Assembly: GCA_945903465.1 (NCBI GenBank)
Contig: CAMDOF010000005.1
Span: 1-64,000, forward strand
Source: Opitutus sp. GAS368
GTDB lineage: Bacteria; Verrucomicrobiota; Verrucomicrobiia; Opitutales; Opitutaceae
DNA: 64,000 nucleotides
Direction: 5' to 3'
This document shows positions 41,561 to 50,751 of this stretch, piece by piece. The notes under the pieces are model-generated. The model had not been told where the DNA came from and did no database searches. It saw only the letters and a program-made list of their open reading frames with translations. Numbering within the stretch: the first letter of the stretch is position 1; the number at the start of each line of letters is the position of its first letter. The position numbers and the translations under genes were made by a program.

Positions 41561-44500
41561 TTAAAACGTGCCCTTGATGCCGGCCGACATCTTCACGCCG
41601 CGTTCGGCGTAGAGCCGCTGGTAGCTGTAGGAGGGCGTGAGCGGACTGAGCCGATCCTCGCCAGCGCGCGCGTTGGTGAGGTTGCGGGCGTTGAAGAAGA
41701 CTGAAAACCGACGGTTGATCCGGAACTCGGCGTTCATGTCCAACGTGAGCCACGACTTCACCCGGATCACGCCCCCGGGTCCGATGGAGGTGAGTGGAGT
41801 TTCGAGCTCTCCCTGGTAGTTCCACCGGAACCCGAAACCGACGCGGCCGCGCGAGTACGAGATTCCCCAATTGGCCGACTTGGTGGGAAGATTCACGAAA
41901 CCAGGGCCTTCCACGTCGAGCTTCGTCAGGTTGCCGAACGCGGAGAGGCCCCTCGCCCAGGCGGGCAGGAAGGTCAGCCGCTGCTGCCAGTTCAGCTCGA
42001 TGCCGTTGATCCGCGTGGTCTCGCCGACGTTGAAGGTGCTCACAAAATCCCACCCCTCGTAGGTCGGGGCGAGCCCAAGCTCGGCCAGCAGGCCCGGGGT
42101 CAGCTGAACCGTCTTGTTGGCGAACGCGTCGGCCACGTTCTTGTGGAAGAACGCCGCCGAGACGACGCCGCCTGAACTGAAGTAATACTCCGCGGACGCC
42201 TCGTAACTGTCCGCGGTCCACGGCTTCAGGCTCGTATTGCGGCCCCGAACGATGCCCCGCGAGCTGTCCTGGTCGTCCTCGTCGACGTCGATATTGGGGA
42301 TGATGTTGATGAAGTTGGGCCGGCCGATCGTCCTGGCGTAGCTGAGTCGGAGCAGGAGGTCCGTCCGGAGGTTGTAGGTGGCATTGATGCTCGGATAGGT
42401 GCCGTCGTATGTCTGCGCCGCCGCGGAGCCGCGCGGCTTGTACTGCAGCTTCGCCTGCTCGAGCGCGTTGGTCGTGATCAGGACCGGCGTGCCGTTGGGG
42501 TTGCGCAGGATATTCCCCGCGGCGTTGCGCTGGTAGATGGCGTCACGATTGATCAGCAGCCCCCGTCCGTCGTTTGCCGTCTTCTCGAAACGGACCCCGC
42601 CCAGAAGCGAGAGGCGGTTCTTGAAGAGCTTCAGCTCGCCCTGCAGGTAGGCCGCCGTGATCGTCTGGCGGATCCTTTCGGAGTTGGTCGCCCGGCTGAT
42701 GAAGGCCGCGGGTTCGCCGAGCACGAACTGATTCGGATTGGTCTTGTAGAGGGTGTAGAGTGCCCGCGCATCCACCCACTGGATGTCCGTCGGCGTATTG
42801 AAGCCCTGTTCGAGCCCCAGGTTGAGCCGATCGACAAAGGGCGCGGCGGTGTTGTCGGCATTCTGGGCCACGCCGTCCGCGCCGACGAATGTCCACGACG
42901 GCTGCCACCGCTCCTTCTCGATTGTGCGCCGGTTGAGCGCACTGCCGATCTGCACGGCGCCGGAGTTGGTGCCGAGCCGGAACTCGCGCCGGAGGTTCAG
43001 CTGGCCTTGGGCAATCTCGTCAAACCCCTCTCGTTCGTCGGACGTGGCGGTCAGGATTTGATAGTTGGCCAGGTTCTTCCAGTCCACGGGCGCACCCTGG
43101 ACGTTCCGCACGTCGACGATCCGGGGCATGTCCGTCCCGTTGAGACCCTCGAAACGCACGGTCGGTGTCAACAGGCGCGTCGTCACGTTGAAGAAAAAGC
43201 CTTCTTCCATGGGGTGGTAGAAATTGTCGGACTTGCCCAGTGACGCCGCCCCGTCGATCTGCCAGTCCCCGGATCGGTACTTGGCGGAAAACGAACCGTG
43301 GTCCGTGGCGCCCTTCTTGGGCGTCCACGCCTGGGCGTGCGCGACCGATCCGGCGCCCGCGCGTCCCTGCGTGAAGTCCGGCCCGGACGACACCGGCAGG
43401 TTGCCGGTGTTGAAGGTGAGCCGGTTGCCCGCCGTCGCGATCAAGTCGTAGGATCCGCGCCGGTAACCGGCCTTCAGCGTCAGGGCGGAATACGGGCGCC
43501 AGTCGATGCCCGCCGAATACGATTCGCGCACCGTCTCGCGGGAATCGCCCGTGGTGCGAATCGATCGGAAGTACGGCGCGGCCTCCGATCCACCCTGGGC
43601 CGGCGCGAACTCCCACGTCGCGATCGGGCCCTGCACCCGCCCAAACTGGTTGGAGCGCATGGCACCCAGGTTGAAGCCGAAATTCTTTGTCACCGGGTTG
43701 ACGTAGGAGAGGTCAAAGCCCGGACGCAGCTTGCGGGTGCTCAAGCCGGCCGGACCCGGGGTCTTGTCCAGGGAATGATCGGCATCCGTAAACTGCACGG
43801 TGCCGCGGACCGTGAGCTGGGGCTTGCTGCGCTCAAAGGAGCTCTTGCTGATCAGGTTGATCGATCCTCCCAGAAAGTCCGCCGACATGCTGGGAATGGG
43901 GGACTTGATGACTTCCACGCGGGACACATCGCTCATGGAGATTTGTTCCGTGTTGGCGCCACGGGCCCCGCCCGTCGCAGAGAACGAAGCGCTGGGCATC
44001 TGCGCTCCGTCCACCGCGATCGTGGTGGATTCCGGATCGAAGCCGCGCACCGAGATGGTGACCGCATCTCCCCCGGTGGGATAGATTACAGAGACGCCGG
44101 GCAGGCGCTTGATGAACTCGGACACGTTGCCCTCGCTCACGTCGCCAAAGGCATCGGCGGCGATCACGTTTTTGATGTTGGGGGCGTAGCGCTGCTCGGC
44201 GTTGGCCAGGATGTCGGCATCCATTTCCCTCGTCGCCGCCACGGTGAACTGGGCCAGCGTCACGGTCGCATCTTCCATGCCGTAGCGGCTCCGGCTGGTC
44301 AGCTCGAAGTTCTGCTGCACGGTCCGGCCGGCCGCGATCTCGACCACGCGTTCCTGTTCGTCGAGTCCGGGATGGACCACGCGCAGGGTGACGCTGCCCG
44401 CGGCCAGGCCGGACAGCCGGTAGGCGCCCGTCTGATCCGTCAGGGCCACGTGTTCCGTCCCCTTGACGCTCACCCGGGCGTTCAGCACATAATCACCTGT

Positions 44501-44665
44501 CACCGGGTTGAGGATACGCCCTTCGACCACCCCCGTGGCGGCGGCACCGGACGGTTGCGCGGGGGCGTTCAGATAAAACAGGACGACGGCGAGGACGGCC
44601 GGGATCAGACGGCACAACCCGCGTTTGGATCGGAAGCAGCGCAGGGCACGAGCAGGAGCCTTCAT
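41561..44665 (-). CDS. TonB-dependent receptor with carboxypeptidase-regulatory-like domain
   Basis: 1034 aa; VVEGRILNPVTGDYVLNARVSVKGTEHVALTDQTGAYRLSGLAAG; EFIKRLPGVSVIYPTGGDAVTISVRGFDPESTTIAVDG; C-terminal VKMSAGIKGTF. Confidence 0.95.
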   Translation of the reverse strand: MKAPARALRCFRSKRGLCRLIPAVLAVVLFYLNAPAQPSGAAATGVVEGRILNPVTGDYVLNARVSVKGTEHVALTDQTGAYRLSGLAAGSVTLRVVHPGLDEQERVVEIAAGRTVQQNFELTSRSRYGMEDATVTLAQFTVAATREMDADILANAEQRYAPNIKNVIAADAFGDVSEGNVSEFIKRLPGVSVIYPTGGDAVTISVRGFDPESTTIAVDGAQMPSASFSATGGARGANTEQISMSDVSRVEVIKSPIPSMSADFLGGSINLISKSSFERSKPQLTVRGTVQFTDADHSLDKTPGPAGLSTRKLRPGFDLSYVNPVTKNFGFNLGAMRSNQFGRVQGPIATWEFAPAQGGSEAAPYFRSIRTTGDSRETVRESYSAGIDWRPYSALTLKAGYRRGSYDLIATAGNRLTFNTGNLPVSSGPDFTQGRAGAGSVAHAQAWTPKKGATDHGSFSAKYRSGDWQIDGAASLGKSDNFYHPMEEGFFFNVTTRLLTPTVRFEGLNGTDMPRIVDVRNVQGAPVDWKNLANYQILTATSDEREGFDEIAQGQLNLRREFRLGTNSGAVQIGSALNRRTIEKERWQPSWTFVGADGVAQNADNTAAPFVDRLNLGLEQGFNTPTDIQWVDARALYTLYKTNPNQFVLGEPAAFISRATNSERIRQTITAAYLQGELKLFKNRLSLLGGVRFEKTANDGRGLLINRDAIYQRNAAGNILRNPNGTPVLITTNALEQAKLQYKPRGSAAAQTYDGTYPSINATYNLRTDLLLRLSYARTIGRPNFINIIPNIDVDEDDQDSSRGIVRGRNTSLKPWTADSYEASAEYYFSSGGVVSAAFFHKNVADAFANKTVQLTPGLLAELGLAPTYEGWDFVSTFNVGETTRINGIELNWQQRLTFLPAWARGLSAFGNLTKLDVEGPGFVNLPTKSANWGISYSRGRVGFGFRWNYQGELETPLTSIGPGGVIRVKSWLTLDMNAEFRINRRFSVFFNARNLTNARAGEDRLSPLTPSYSYQRLYAERGVKMSAGIKGTF

Positions 44666-45083
44666 GGGATTATCGTTTGAGCAGGGACCAGAGCGGGAAG
44701 AGGGAGCGGCACGGGGATGCTCCGAACCACGCGGAAAAGTCGCCGGGGAAACGCACGCGGGGTGAAATGAAAATCGATGGGAAGGGTGGCATGAGGGGAA
44801 CCGTGCCCGGACGGTGAAAACACCCTACAGCACCGCCGGCTTTCGCTTCGCGCAAAGTTCATTTTGTGGTCTGCGGATCAGACCACCCCAAGGCTGGCCT
44901 CGTGGTGGGCCTTCGGGCGCCTGGAGGTCGCGATCGATTCCGTGGATCATGGATCAAGACAACCGCCGGCACGCTTTGAGCAGTTTCACCGAAACTCTGA
45001 TACAATCGGCGTGGCAAAGTCGCTGCGCCTGGAAGCATACTGCGCTCCGTGGCTCGCAACCCGGCCATCTCACCGCCCTGCCC

Positions 45084-47873
45084 ATGAAACCTCCATCCCT
45101 CCTCCGTTCCCCGATGCTTCCGGGCCTCACCTTCATTGGGACTCTTTCTTTACTCACGGTCTCGCCTCTCGTCGCCCAGACGGTCGCACCCGCCGCCTCC
45201 GGCGATCGCGTCAAGGAAACCGTGGAACTGAGCCCGTTCATCGTGCTCGGAGACACCAATGACGGCTACGAAGCCAAGAACACCGCGGGCGTCACCGGCA
45301 CCAACCGCTCGATCCGTTCACTGCCGATCAGCATGGATGTCGCCACGTCGACCTTCCTCAGCGAGATCAATGCCCGCAACCTGATCGATGCCATCGAGCT
45401 GATGCCTAACGTCGCGATGACGAACACCGAGGCGACCCAGGGCGGGTCGAGTGATCAGAACAGCTTCCGCCTGCGCGGCATGACCAGCAAGGAGGAGCGC
45501 CGCCGTAATGGCGTGATGTCACTGGCCATCCCCGATCCGTTTTCCACCGATCGCGTCGAGTTCCTGCGCGGCGCCCAAGCCCTGCTTTACGGCCAGGGCA
45601 TCGCGTCCGGCGCGATCAACGTGGTGACGAAGCGCGCGCTGTTCGGCTCCAACCGCCGCGAGGTCACACTGACGGGAGATTCGGACGAATCCTACCGGGC
45701 AACGCTCGACCTCAATCTCTCCCGCTCGAATCTGGCCCTCCGGGTGGCCGCCGTGCAGGCCGACAAGCATTTCTGGCAAGACAACCTCTCGGACAAGACC
45801 CGCGGCATCTATGCCGACCTCGCGTACCGCCTCAGCCGCAACCTCGTGGCGCGCGTGAACCACGAGCAAACCACGGGCAAGTCCGCCCTCCGGGGCGGCG
45901 CCATGACCATCCGGGACAACAGCCTCGCCGACCGGCGCAACAACGCGGTTTTGGATCGGCTGCTCTACGAAAACGGCGACGTCTCCGGCATCAGCATCGG
46001 GGGTTCAACGCCCAGCTACGAAAACTACCGGTCGCCCGCGAGCATCACAGTCGGACGCGAATCGGAGTCCAAGGTGACCAACCTCGCGCTCGAGGGCACC
46101 TTCGGATCAAATCTGTCCGCGCGGGTCGCGTATTCCCACGAGAGAATGTTCTACTTCAACAAGAGCAATGGCGCCACGGACCTGCTCGCGCCGGGCGACA
46201 ACCGCGCGGTCGACCGGCAGTGGAGCTTCCGGGTGGACCCGACGCGCAGCGACATCCGCTGGTACATCGAAACGCTGCAGGGGACCGTCCGGCATCAGGG
46301 GACCGTCGGCAACTTTCTGAAGAGCGAACTCGTGGCGGGCACCGAATACCGCTTCAAACGGCAGACGATCGATCGGCAGCGGCTGTATGCGATCGACGCC
46401 AGCGGCCGGTTCCTCCCGGGCGCCGACGCCCTCGGGATGCGGCAGATGCAGCCTTTCGTGATCCCGGTTTCCACCGGTTACGCGCCGCCCCAGTACTCGT
46501 ATCCCGGGTACGCCTGGGCCACGACCCACGCGTACGGCGTGGTCGCGCCGACGCCGGTGAATCCTCGCGGCCTCGGCGGCGTCGGCAGCCCGATCAACCG
46601 GCCGGAAGAACAGTTGGGCGCCTATGCCAGTTGGCTGGGCAACTGGTTCGGTGGCCGGATCGAAACCATGGCCGGCGCCCGCGTCGACCACATCAAGCTC
46701 CGGGACCAGGTGTTCGGTTGGACCGACTTCGATTCCAGCGTCAAATCGGGCCTGGTCGGCGCGGTCTACAACCTGCGCGAAAACCTCGGCATTTATGCCA
46801 ACGTCGGTCGCGCCTTCTCCGCCATCCCCTCCTCCCGACTCCAGGTTTTCGACTATTCGCTCTGGCCGATTGCCAAGGGCAAGTCCATGGAGGCCGGGTT
46901 GAAGTTCGACCTGTGGAAGAACCGCATTTCCGGTTCGGTGACGTATTTCGACAACCAGAACCAAGGCGAGGTCGTGACCGTGTCGGGAGCGCAACTCGAC
47001 CTCTTCAACCCCACGGGCATCAACGGCCGCAGCAACAGCAGTGCCACCGCCGCCACGATGAACGTCGGCTCCAAGGGGGTGGAGGTCGCCGTGACCCTGC
47101 GCCCGACCACGAATTGGCGAATCATGCTCAGTGCCGGAATCAACGACGCCCGCACGATCGACGCCGCGCGGGCAGCCATGCTGTACAATGACCAGTTCAA
47201 TACCGACGGAACAACGGTGTTGGTCAAAAGCGCGAACGGTTCCACGACGCCGTTGCTGGTTCCCTCCGTCCGCACCGATGCCAACAGCCCGAGAATTCCG
47301 CTCACCCTCGCGATGATGCGGGATCGATCCAGCCCCTATTTCGCCCAAATCGATCCCGCCGGCGGTCGCATCACCAACGCGAACAATCTATTTCTGAATA
47401 CGGCGGGCGTCCCCACCGGTGATGAGGGGCTTCCGATTTCGGCGCACCAGCTCGGATTCCAAGCCCCCAACGGCGGCATCGCCGAGGTCGTCGCGCCCGG
47501 CGACTACCTGACGCCGATCGCCGGCAAATCGCTCCTCCTGAACACGACCTACACATTCGGGTCGGGACGGCTTGAAGGGTTTTCTGTTGGCGGACTCATC
47601 TCCTGGCAGGGGGACAGGCGCGCCGGCTACACGACGATCGGTGGTGTCCGCCAGTTGTATGATGCGCCCGACTTGATCCGGACTGATCTGCGGCTCGGCT
47701 ACCAGTGGAAACTGGGAAGCGGACGCCATCTGTCAGTGCGGCTGACGGTCAGCAACCTTCTCGACCAAATGAAGATCCGGCCAGCGCTCAATGTCGCGAA
47801 TGGCACGGTGACGAGCGTGACGACCGACCTGGCGCCCCGCACCTGGGTCCTGTCCAGCACCCTGCGCTTCTGA
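45084..47873 (+). CDS. TonB-dependent receptor
   Basis: Start MKPPSLLRSPMLPGLTFIGTLSLLTVSPLVAQ; VELSPFIVLGDTNDGYEAKNTAGVTGTNRSIRSLPISMDVATSTFLSEINARNLIDAIELMPNV; VEFLRGAQALLYGQGIASGAINVVTKRA; C-terminal TWVLSSTLRF. Confidence 0.93.
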   Translation: MKPPSLLRSPMLPGLTFIGTLSLLTVSPLVAQTVAPAASGDRVKETVELSPFIVLGDTNDGYEAKNTAGVTGTNRSIRSLPISMDVATSTFLSEINARNLIDAIELMPNVAMTNTEATQGGSSDQNSFRLRGMTSKEERRRNGVMSLAIPDPFSTDRVEFLRGAQALLYGQGIASGAINVVTKRALFGSNRREVTLTGDSDESYRATLDLNLSRSNLALRVAAVQADKHFWQDNLSDKTRGIYADLAYRLSRNLVARVNHEQTTGKSALRGGAMTIRDNSLADRRNNAVLDRLLYENGDVSGISIGGSTPSYENYRSPASITVGRESESKVTNLALEGTFGSNLSARVAYSHERMFYFNKSNGATDLLAPGDNRAVDRQWSFRVDPTRSDIRWYIETLQGTVRHQGTVGNFLKSELVAGTEYRFKRQTIDRQRLYAIDASGRFLPGADALGMRQMQPFVIPVSTGYAPPQYSYPGYAWATTHAYGVVAPTPVNPRGLGGVGSPINRPEEQLGAYASWLGNWFGGRIETMAGARVDHIKLRDQVFGWTDFDSSVKSGLVGAVYNLRENLGIYANVGRAFSAIPSSRLQVFDYSLWPIAKGKSMEAGLKFDLWKNRISGSVTYFDNQNQGEVVTVSGAQLDLFNPTGINGRSNSSATAATMNVGSKGVEVAVTLRPTTNWRIMLSAGINDARTIDAARAAMLYNDQFNTDGTTVLVKSANGSTTPLLVPSVRTDANSPRIPLTLAMMRDRSSPYFAQIDPAGGRITNANNLFLNTAGVPTGDEGLPISAHQLGFQAPNGGIAEVVAPGDYLTPIAGKSLLLNTTYTFGSGRLEGFSVGGLISWQGDRRAGYTTIGGVRQLYDAPDLIRTDLRLGYQWKLGSGRHLSVRLTVSNLLDQMKIRPALNVANGTVTSVTTDLAPRTWVLSSTLRF

Positions 47874-47885
47874 GGCGCGACGATG

Positions 47886-48011
47886 CAGTCGAGAGCTAAG
47901 AGCGAAGAGCTGAAAGCCCGCCCTTCAGAGCAGAAACGCCCGCCGCCTGCGTTGAGAACGAAGGTCACGGTTCGGTTTTGCCCTCGGCTCTCAGCTCTTC
48001 GCTCTCGACTG
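47886..48011. repeat. Long imperfect inverted repeat between convergent genes
   Basis: cagtcgagagctaagagcgaagagctgaaagcc (47886-47918) pairs with ggctctcagctcttcgctctcgactg (47986-48011), one 7-nt offset. Confidence 0.88.
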
Positions 48012-48038
48012 AATTTATTTTGCTGAGGCGCCCGCTTA

Positions 48039-48989
48039 CTACGCCGTCATGACTGTCGCCAACCGATCCGTTCCCGCCGCGCCGATCGCTGCCCGTCCCA
48101 GACTTTCACGAGCCCGGCAGCGGAGCCGGTAGTTGTTCGGCGCGCAGCCGAACGCACGCCGGAAGACGCGGTTGAAAAATGCGATCTGGCTGAAGCCGCA
48201 TTCGAACGCGATCTCAGTGACCGCGCGGTCCGTCGCCTCGAGTTCCCGGCGCACGGCCTCAAGCCGAACTTCCTGCACGAACTCGCGCACGGAGCGCCCC
48301 ATTTGTTGTCGGAAATGCCGGCAGAAGGAGGGCCGGCTCATGTGCGTGATGCGCAGCAGCTGCTCAAGCCGGATCGGTTCCTGGATCTGGGTGAAGATAT
48401 GCTGCACCGCCGACTCGATCGCCTTTTTCTGGTGGCGCTCCGCCAGAGAATCCGGGGCCCGGGCCAGCAAATCACGCCGGTCCGCTGGCGAACTGCCGGC
48501 CAGATCGGCCAGCAACTGCAGGAACACGGCGAGCCGGCTCGGCCCGCCGGTGTCCGCCAGCACCCGTATCCGTTGCGCCACGACCGCAGCAGAGGCTCCG
48601 GTCAGCTGGAGGGCTTCGGCCGTCCGCTTTAGGAACGATTGCACCGGCAGCGTTTCCGGGCACGCCCAGAGCGAGTGTGTCGCGGGCAGTTCCCACTGCA
48701 CCGTGATACCCTCGCACGTGCCCGAGGCCTGCCACCAATGGGGGACATCCGACCGTACCAACACCAGGTCGCCCCGGCCAAACGGCGTAATCTGATGGCG
48801 GAGGTAACGCGTGCCCTCGCCGGACTCGACGAGGGTGAGCTCGGCGGCGCGGTGGCTGTGCCAGTTGCCCTCACCGCTGCCGGGGTCGGCCGTCGGCGAG
48901 CGCAGCCAACGTTCGACACGCAACGTGCCCGCGCGCGGAGGCACCGTGGTCGCGGTTGGACTGGAAGCGGCAGCGGGCAAAGGACGCAC
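48039..48989 (-). CDS. AraC-family transcriptional regulator
   Basis: Cupin-like N-terminus (HSHRAAELTLVESGEGTRYLRHQITPFGRGDLVLVRSDVPHWW); C-terminal HTH ITHMSRPSFCRHFRQQMGRSVREFVQEVRLEAVRRELEATDRAVTEIAFECGFSQIAFFNRVFRRAFGCAPNNYR. Confidence 0.93.
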   Translation of the reverse strand: MRPLPAAASSPTATTVPPRAGTLRVERWLRSPTADPGSGEGNWHSHRAAELTLVESGEGTRYLRHQITPFGRGDLVLVRSDVPHWWQASGTCEGITVQWELPATHSLWACPETLPVQSFLKRTAEALQLTGASAAVVAQRIRVLADTGGPSRLAVFLQLLADLAGSSPADRRDLLARAPDSLAERHQKKAIESAVQHIFTQIQEPIRLEQLLRITHMSRPSFCRHFRQQMGRSVREFVQEVRLEAVRRELEATDRAVTEIAFECGFSQIAFFNRVFRRAFGCAPNNYRLRCRARESLGRAAIGAAGTDRLATVMTA

Positions 48990-49026
48990 GGTCAGATGCC
49001 GGCCGGACCGCGGGGAGCAGCCGTAT

Positions 49027-49105
49027 TCACGGCGATCCTTTTCTGCGGTGCGCGGGCCGGACCAGACCGGCCCGCTCCAGCAGCAGGATGCAGGGATTCA
49101 TTCAT
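49027..49105 (-). pseudogene. Vestige of a TIM-barrel epimerase gene: start and end joined, middle deleted
   Basis: atgaatgaatccctgcatcctg (MNESLHP) next to ctgctggagcgggccggtctggtccggcccgcg (LLERAGLVRPA..stop). Compare MNESLLPGAAP start and LMDRAGLVRPARLGKVTG* end of the gene at 53488-54480. Confidence 0.7.
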
Positions 49106-49139
49106 GAAGGGAGATGGGGCTGTTCCGATCGGGGTAGGC

Positions 49140-50576
49140 TTAGCCACGCAGCGCGTCGATCTCCCAGCCCTTGCGGTACTGGCGTCGCACGAGGGCGGTT
49201 GCGGCCGGGTCGTCGAAACGCAGTCGCGCGTCGTCCCACACCAGCCGTCGCCCGGGAACACGTTGCGCGATCGTCCCGAGCATGACGATCTCCGTCAGCG
49301 GGCCTGCGACTTCGAACGATGAGGTGGCCGACCGGCCGGCGACGATGGCGTTCGGCCATTCGCGGTAATGATCAAGTTTGTCGGCGGCCAGGTCCGCAAA
49401 CATCTGTTTCAGCGGCCCGACGGTGTAGTCGCGGTATTTCGCCTCCGGATACAGGCGGGGCGGTGTGCCCGGCGCGGCGTGCATGATGCCCTTGTCACCG
49501 ATGAAGAGGGAACCGCTGCTGGGAATTTTGAATCCCTCCGGCAGCTTGCTCTTGTCCACCGGCTGTTCCTTTTTCAGGCCGTCCGACCACGTGTAGCGGA
49601 AGCCCTCGTGCGTGTAGCGGGTCGCCGGAAACTCGTAGACGACGGTGCTCGCGTCCGGATATACGAGCTCGTCCACGTTGCTGACCTCGGCGCGGAGCGC
49701 AGTCGGCGCCCCGAGTTCGAGCGCCCACACGACCACGTCCATGATGTGGCAGCCCATGTCGCCCATCGAGCCGGTACCGTATTCCTTCCAGGCCCGCCAA
49801 TTGAAGTTGTGGTAGAGATGCGTCTTGTAGGGTCGCGGGGCACCGGCGCCGATCCACTCGTGCCAATGGATGTCCTTTGGCACCGGATCCTCGCCGACCG
49901 CCAGCTCCTTGATGCCCGGAAGCCAGACCGGCTTTGTGCCGAGGAACGAGTACGCCTCGCGGACTTTTCCGATGACACCGTTCCGGATTACCTGGACGGC
50001 GCAGCGATAGCCCGTGCTGGAGTGATACTGGTTGCCCATGTGCGTGACGACGCCTTTCGCCCGGGCGAACTCGCGCATGACGCGGGCCTCATGCACGGTC
50101 TGGGTCATGGGCTTTTGCACGAACACGTGCTTCCCCATCGCCATGGCCGTGAGCGCGACCGTGGCGTGCATGTGGTCGGGAATGGAAACGGTGACCGCGT
50201 CGATGTCCTTCTGCTCAAGCATCCGGCGAAAATCCGTGTAGAGCTTCGCCTTGGGGAACATCCGGGCCGCGGCACCGATACCGAGGGAGCGCGCGAGCTG
50301 CCCCGGAGCAAGGTTTGGCGGTTGCGAACCGCCGTCGCGGTGATCGATATCGCAGAGGGCGACGATGTCGTGGTATGCCCCCTCGCCACTCACGCCGCGC
50401 AGGTCGTCCCAGCCTTTGCCGGCGGCACCGATGCACGCGATCCGGACCCGGCGGACGGACGGGTTGGCACGCGCCCGCCCCGGCAACGCGCCGAGCAGAC
50501 CGAGCGACACACCGCCGGCGGCGACGGACTTCGCGAATTTCCGGCGCGTCATTGGGATTGGTCTGGGTGTATTCAT
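49140..50576 (-). CDS. Tat-signal Gfo/Idh/MocA family oxidoreductase, copy 1
   Basis: MTRRKFAKSVAAGGVSLGLLGALPGRARA; VTVSIPDHMHATVALTAMAMGKHVFVQKPMTQTVHEARVM; GVVTHMGNQYHSSTGYRCAVQVIRNGVIGKVREAYSFLGTKPVW. Confidence 0.93.
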   Translation of the reverse strand: MNTPRPIPMTRRKFAKSVAAGGVSLGLLGALPGRARANPSVRRVRIACIGAAGKGWDDLRGVSGEGAYHDIVALCDIDHRDGGSQPPNLAPGQLARSLGIGAAARMFPKAKLYTDFRRMLEQKDIDAVTVSIPDHMHATVALTAMAMGKHVFVQKPMTQTVHEARVMREFARAKGVVTHMGNQYHSSTGYRCAVQVIRNGVIGKVREAYSFLGTKPVWLPGIKELAVGEDPVPKDIHWHEWIGAGAPRPYKTHLYHNFNWRAWKEYGTGSMGDMGCHIMDVVVWALELGAPTALRAEVSNVDELVYPDASTVVYEFPATRYTHEGFRYTWSDGLKKEQPVDKSKLPEGFKIPSSGSLFIGDKGIMHAAPGTPPRLYPEAKYRDYTVGPLKQMFADLAADKLDHYREWPNAIVAGRSATSSFEVAGPLTEIVMLGTIAQRVPGRRLVWDDARLRFDDPAATALVRRQYRKGWEIDALRG

Positions 50577-50751
50577 AATATTGTTCCGGTTCGTCTCTGG
50601 CGCTGATTCATGGTCATATTCACTCCGGATGCTGCAACTTGGAGCATCCTGGGGCGGTCTGAGCTTCCAATTGCTGGTCCATAGGGTGGACCAACGAGGT
50701 GGGTGCTCTCAAGGTGGGCTGAGCGTCACTCAAGCTCGTCGGCCAGCGCCG

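Noticed and set aside
39965-41704. 579-aa + strand ORF
   Set aside because: Antisense to the propeller protein 39347-41551; no recognisable domain.
46107-47348. 413-aa - strand ORF
   Set aside because: Antisense to the TonB receptor 45084-47873; His/Gly/Arg-rich shadow frame.
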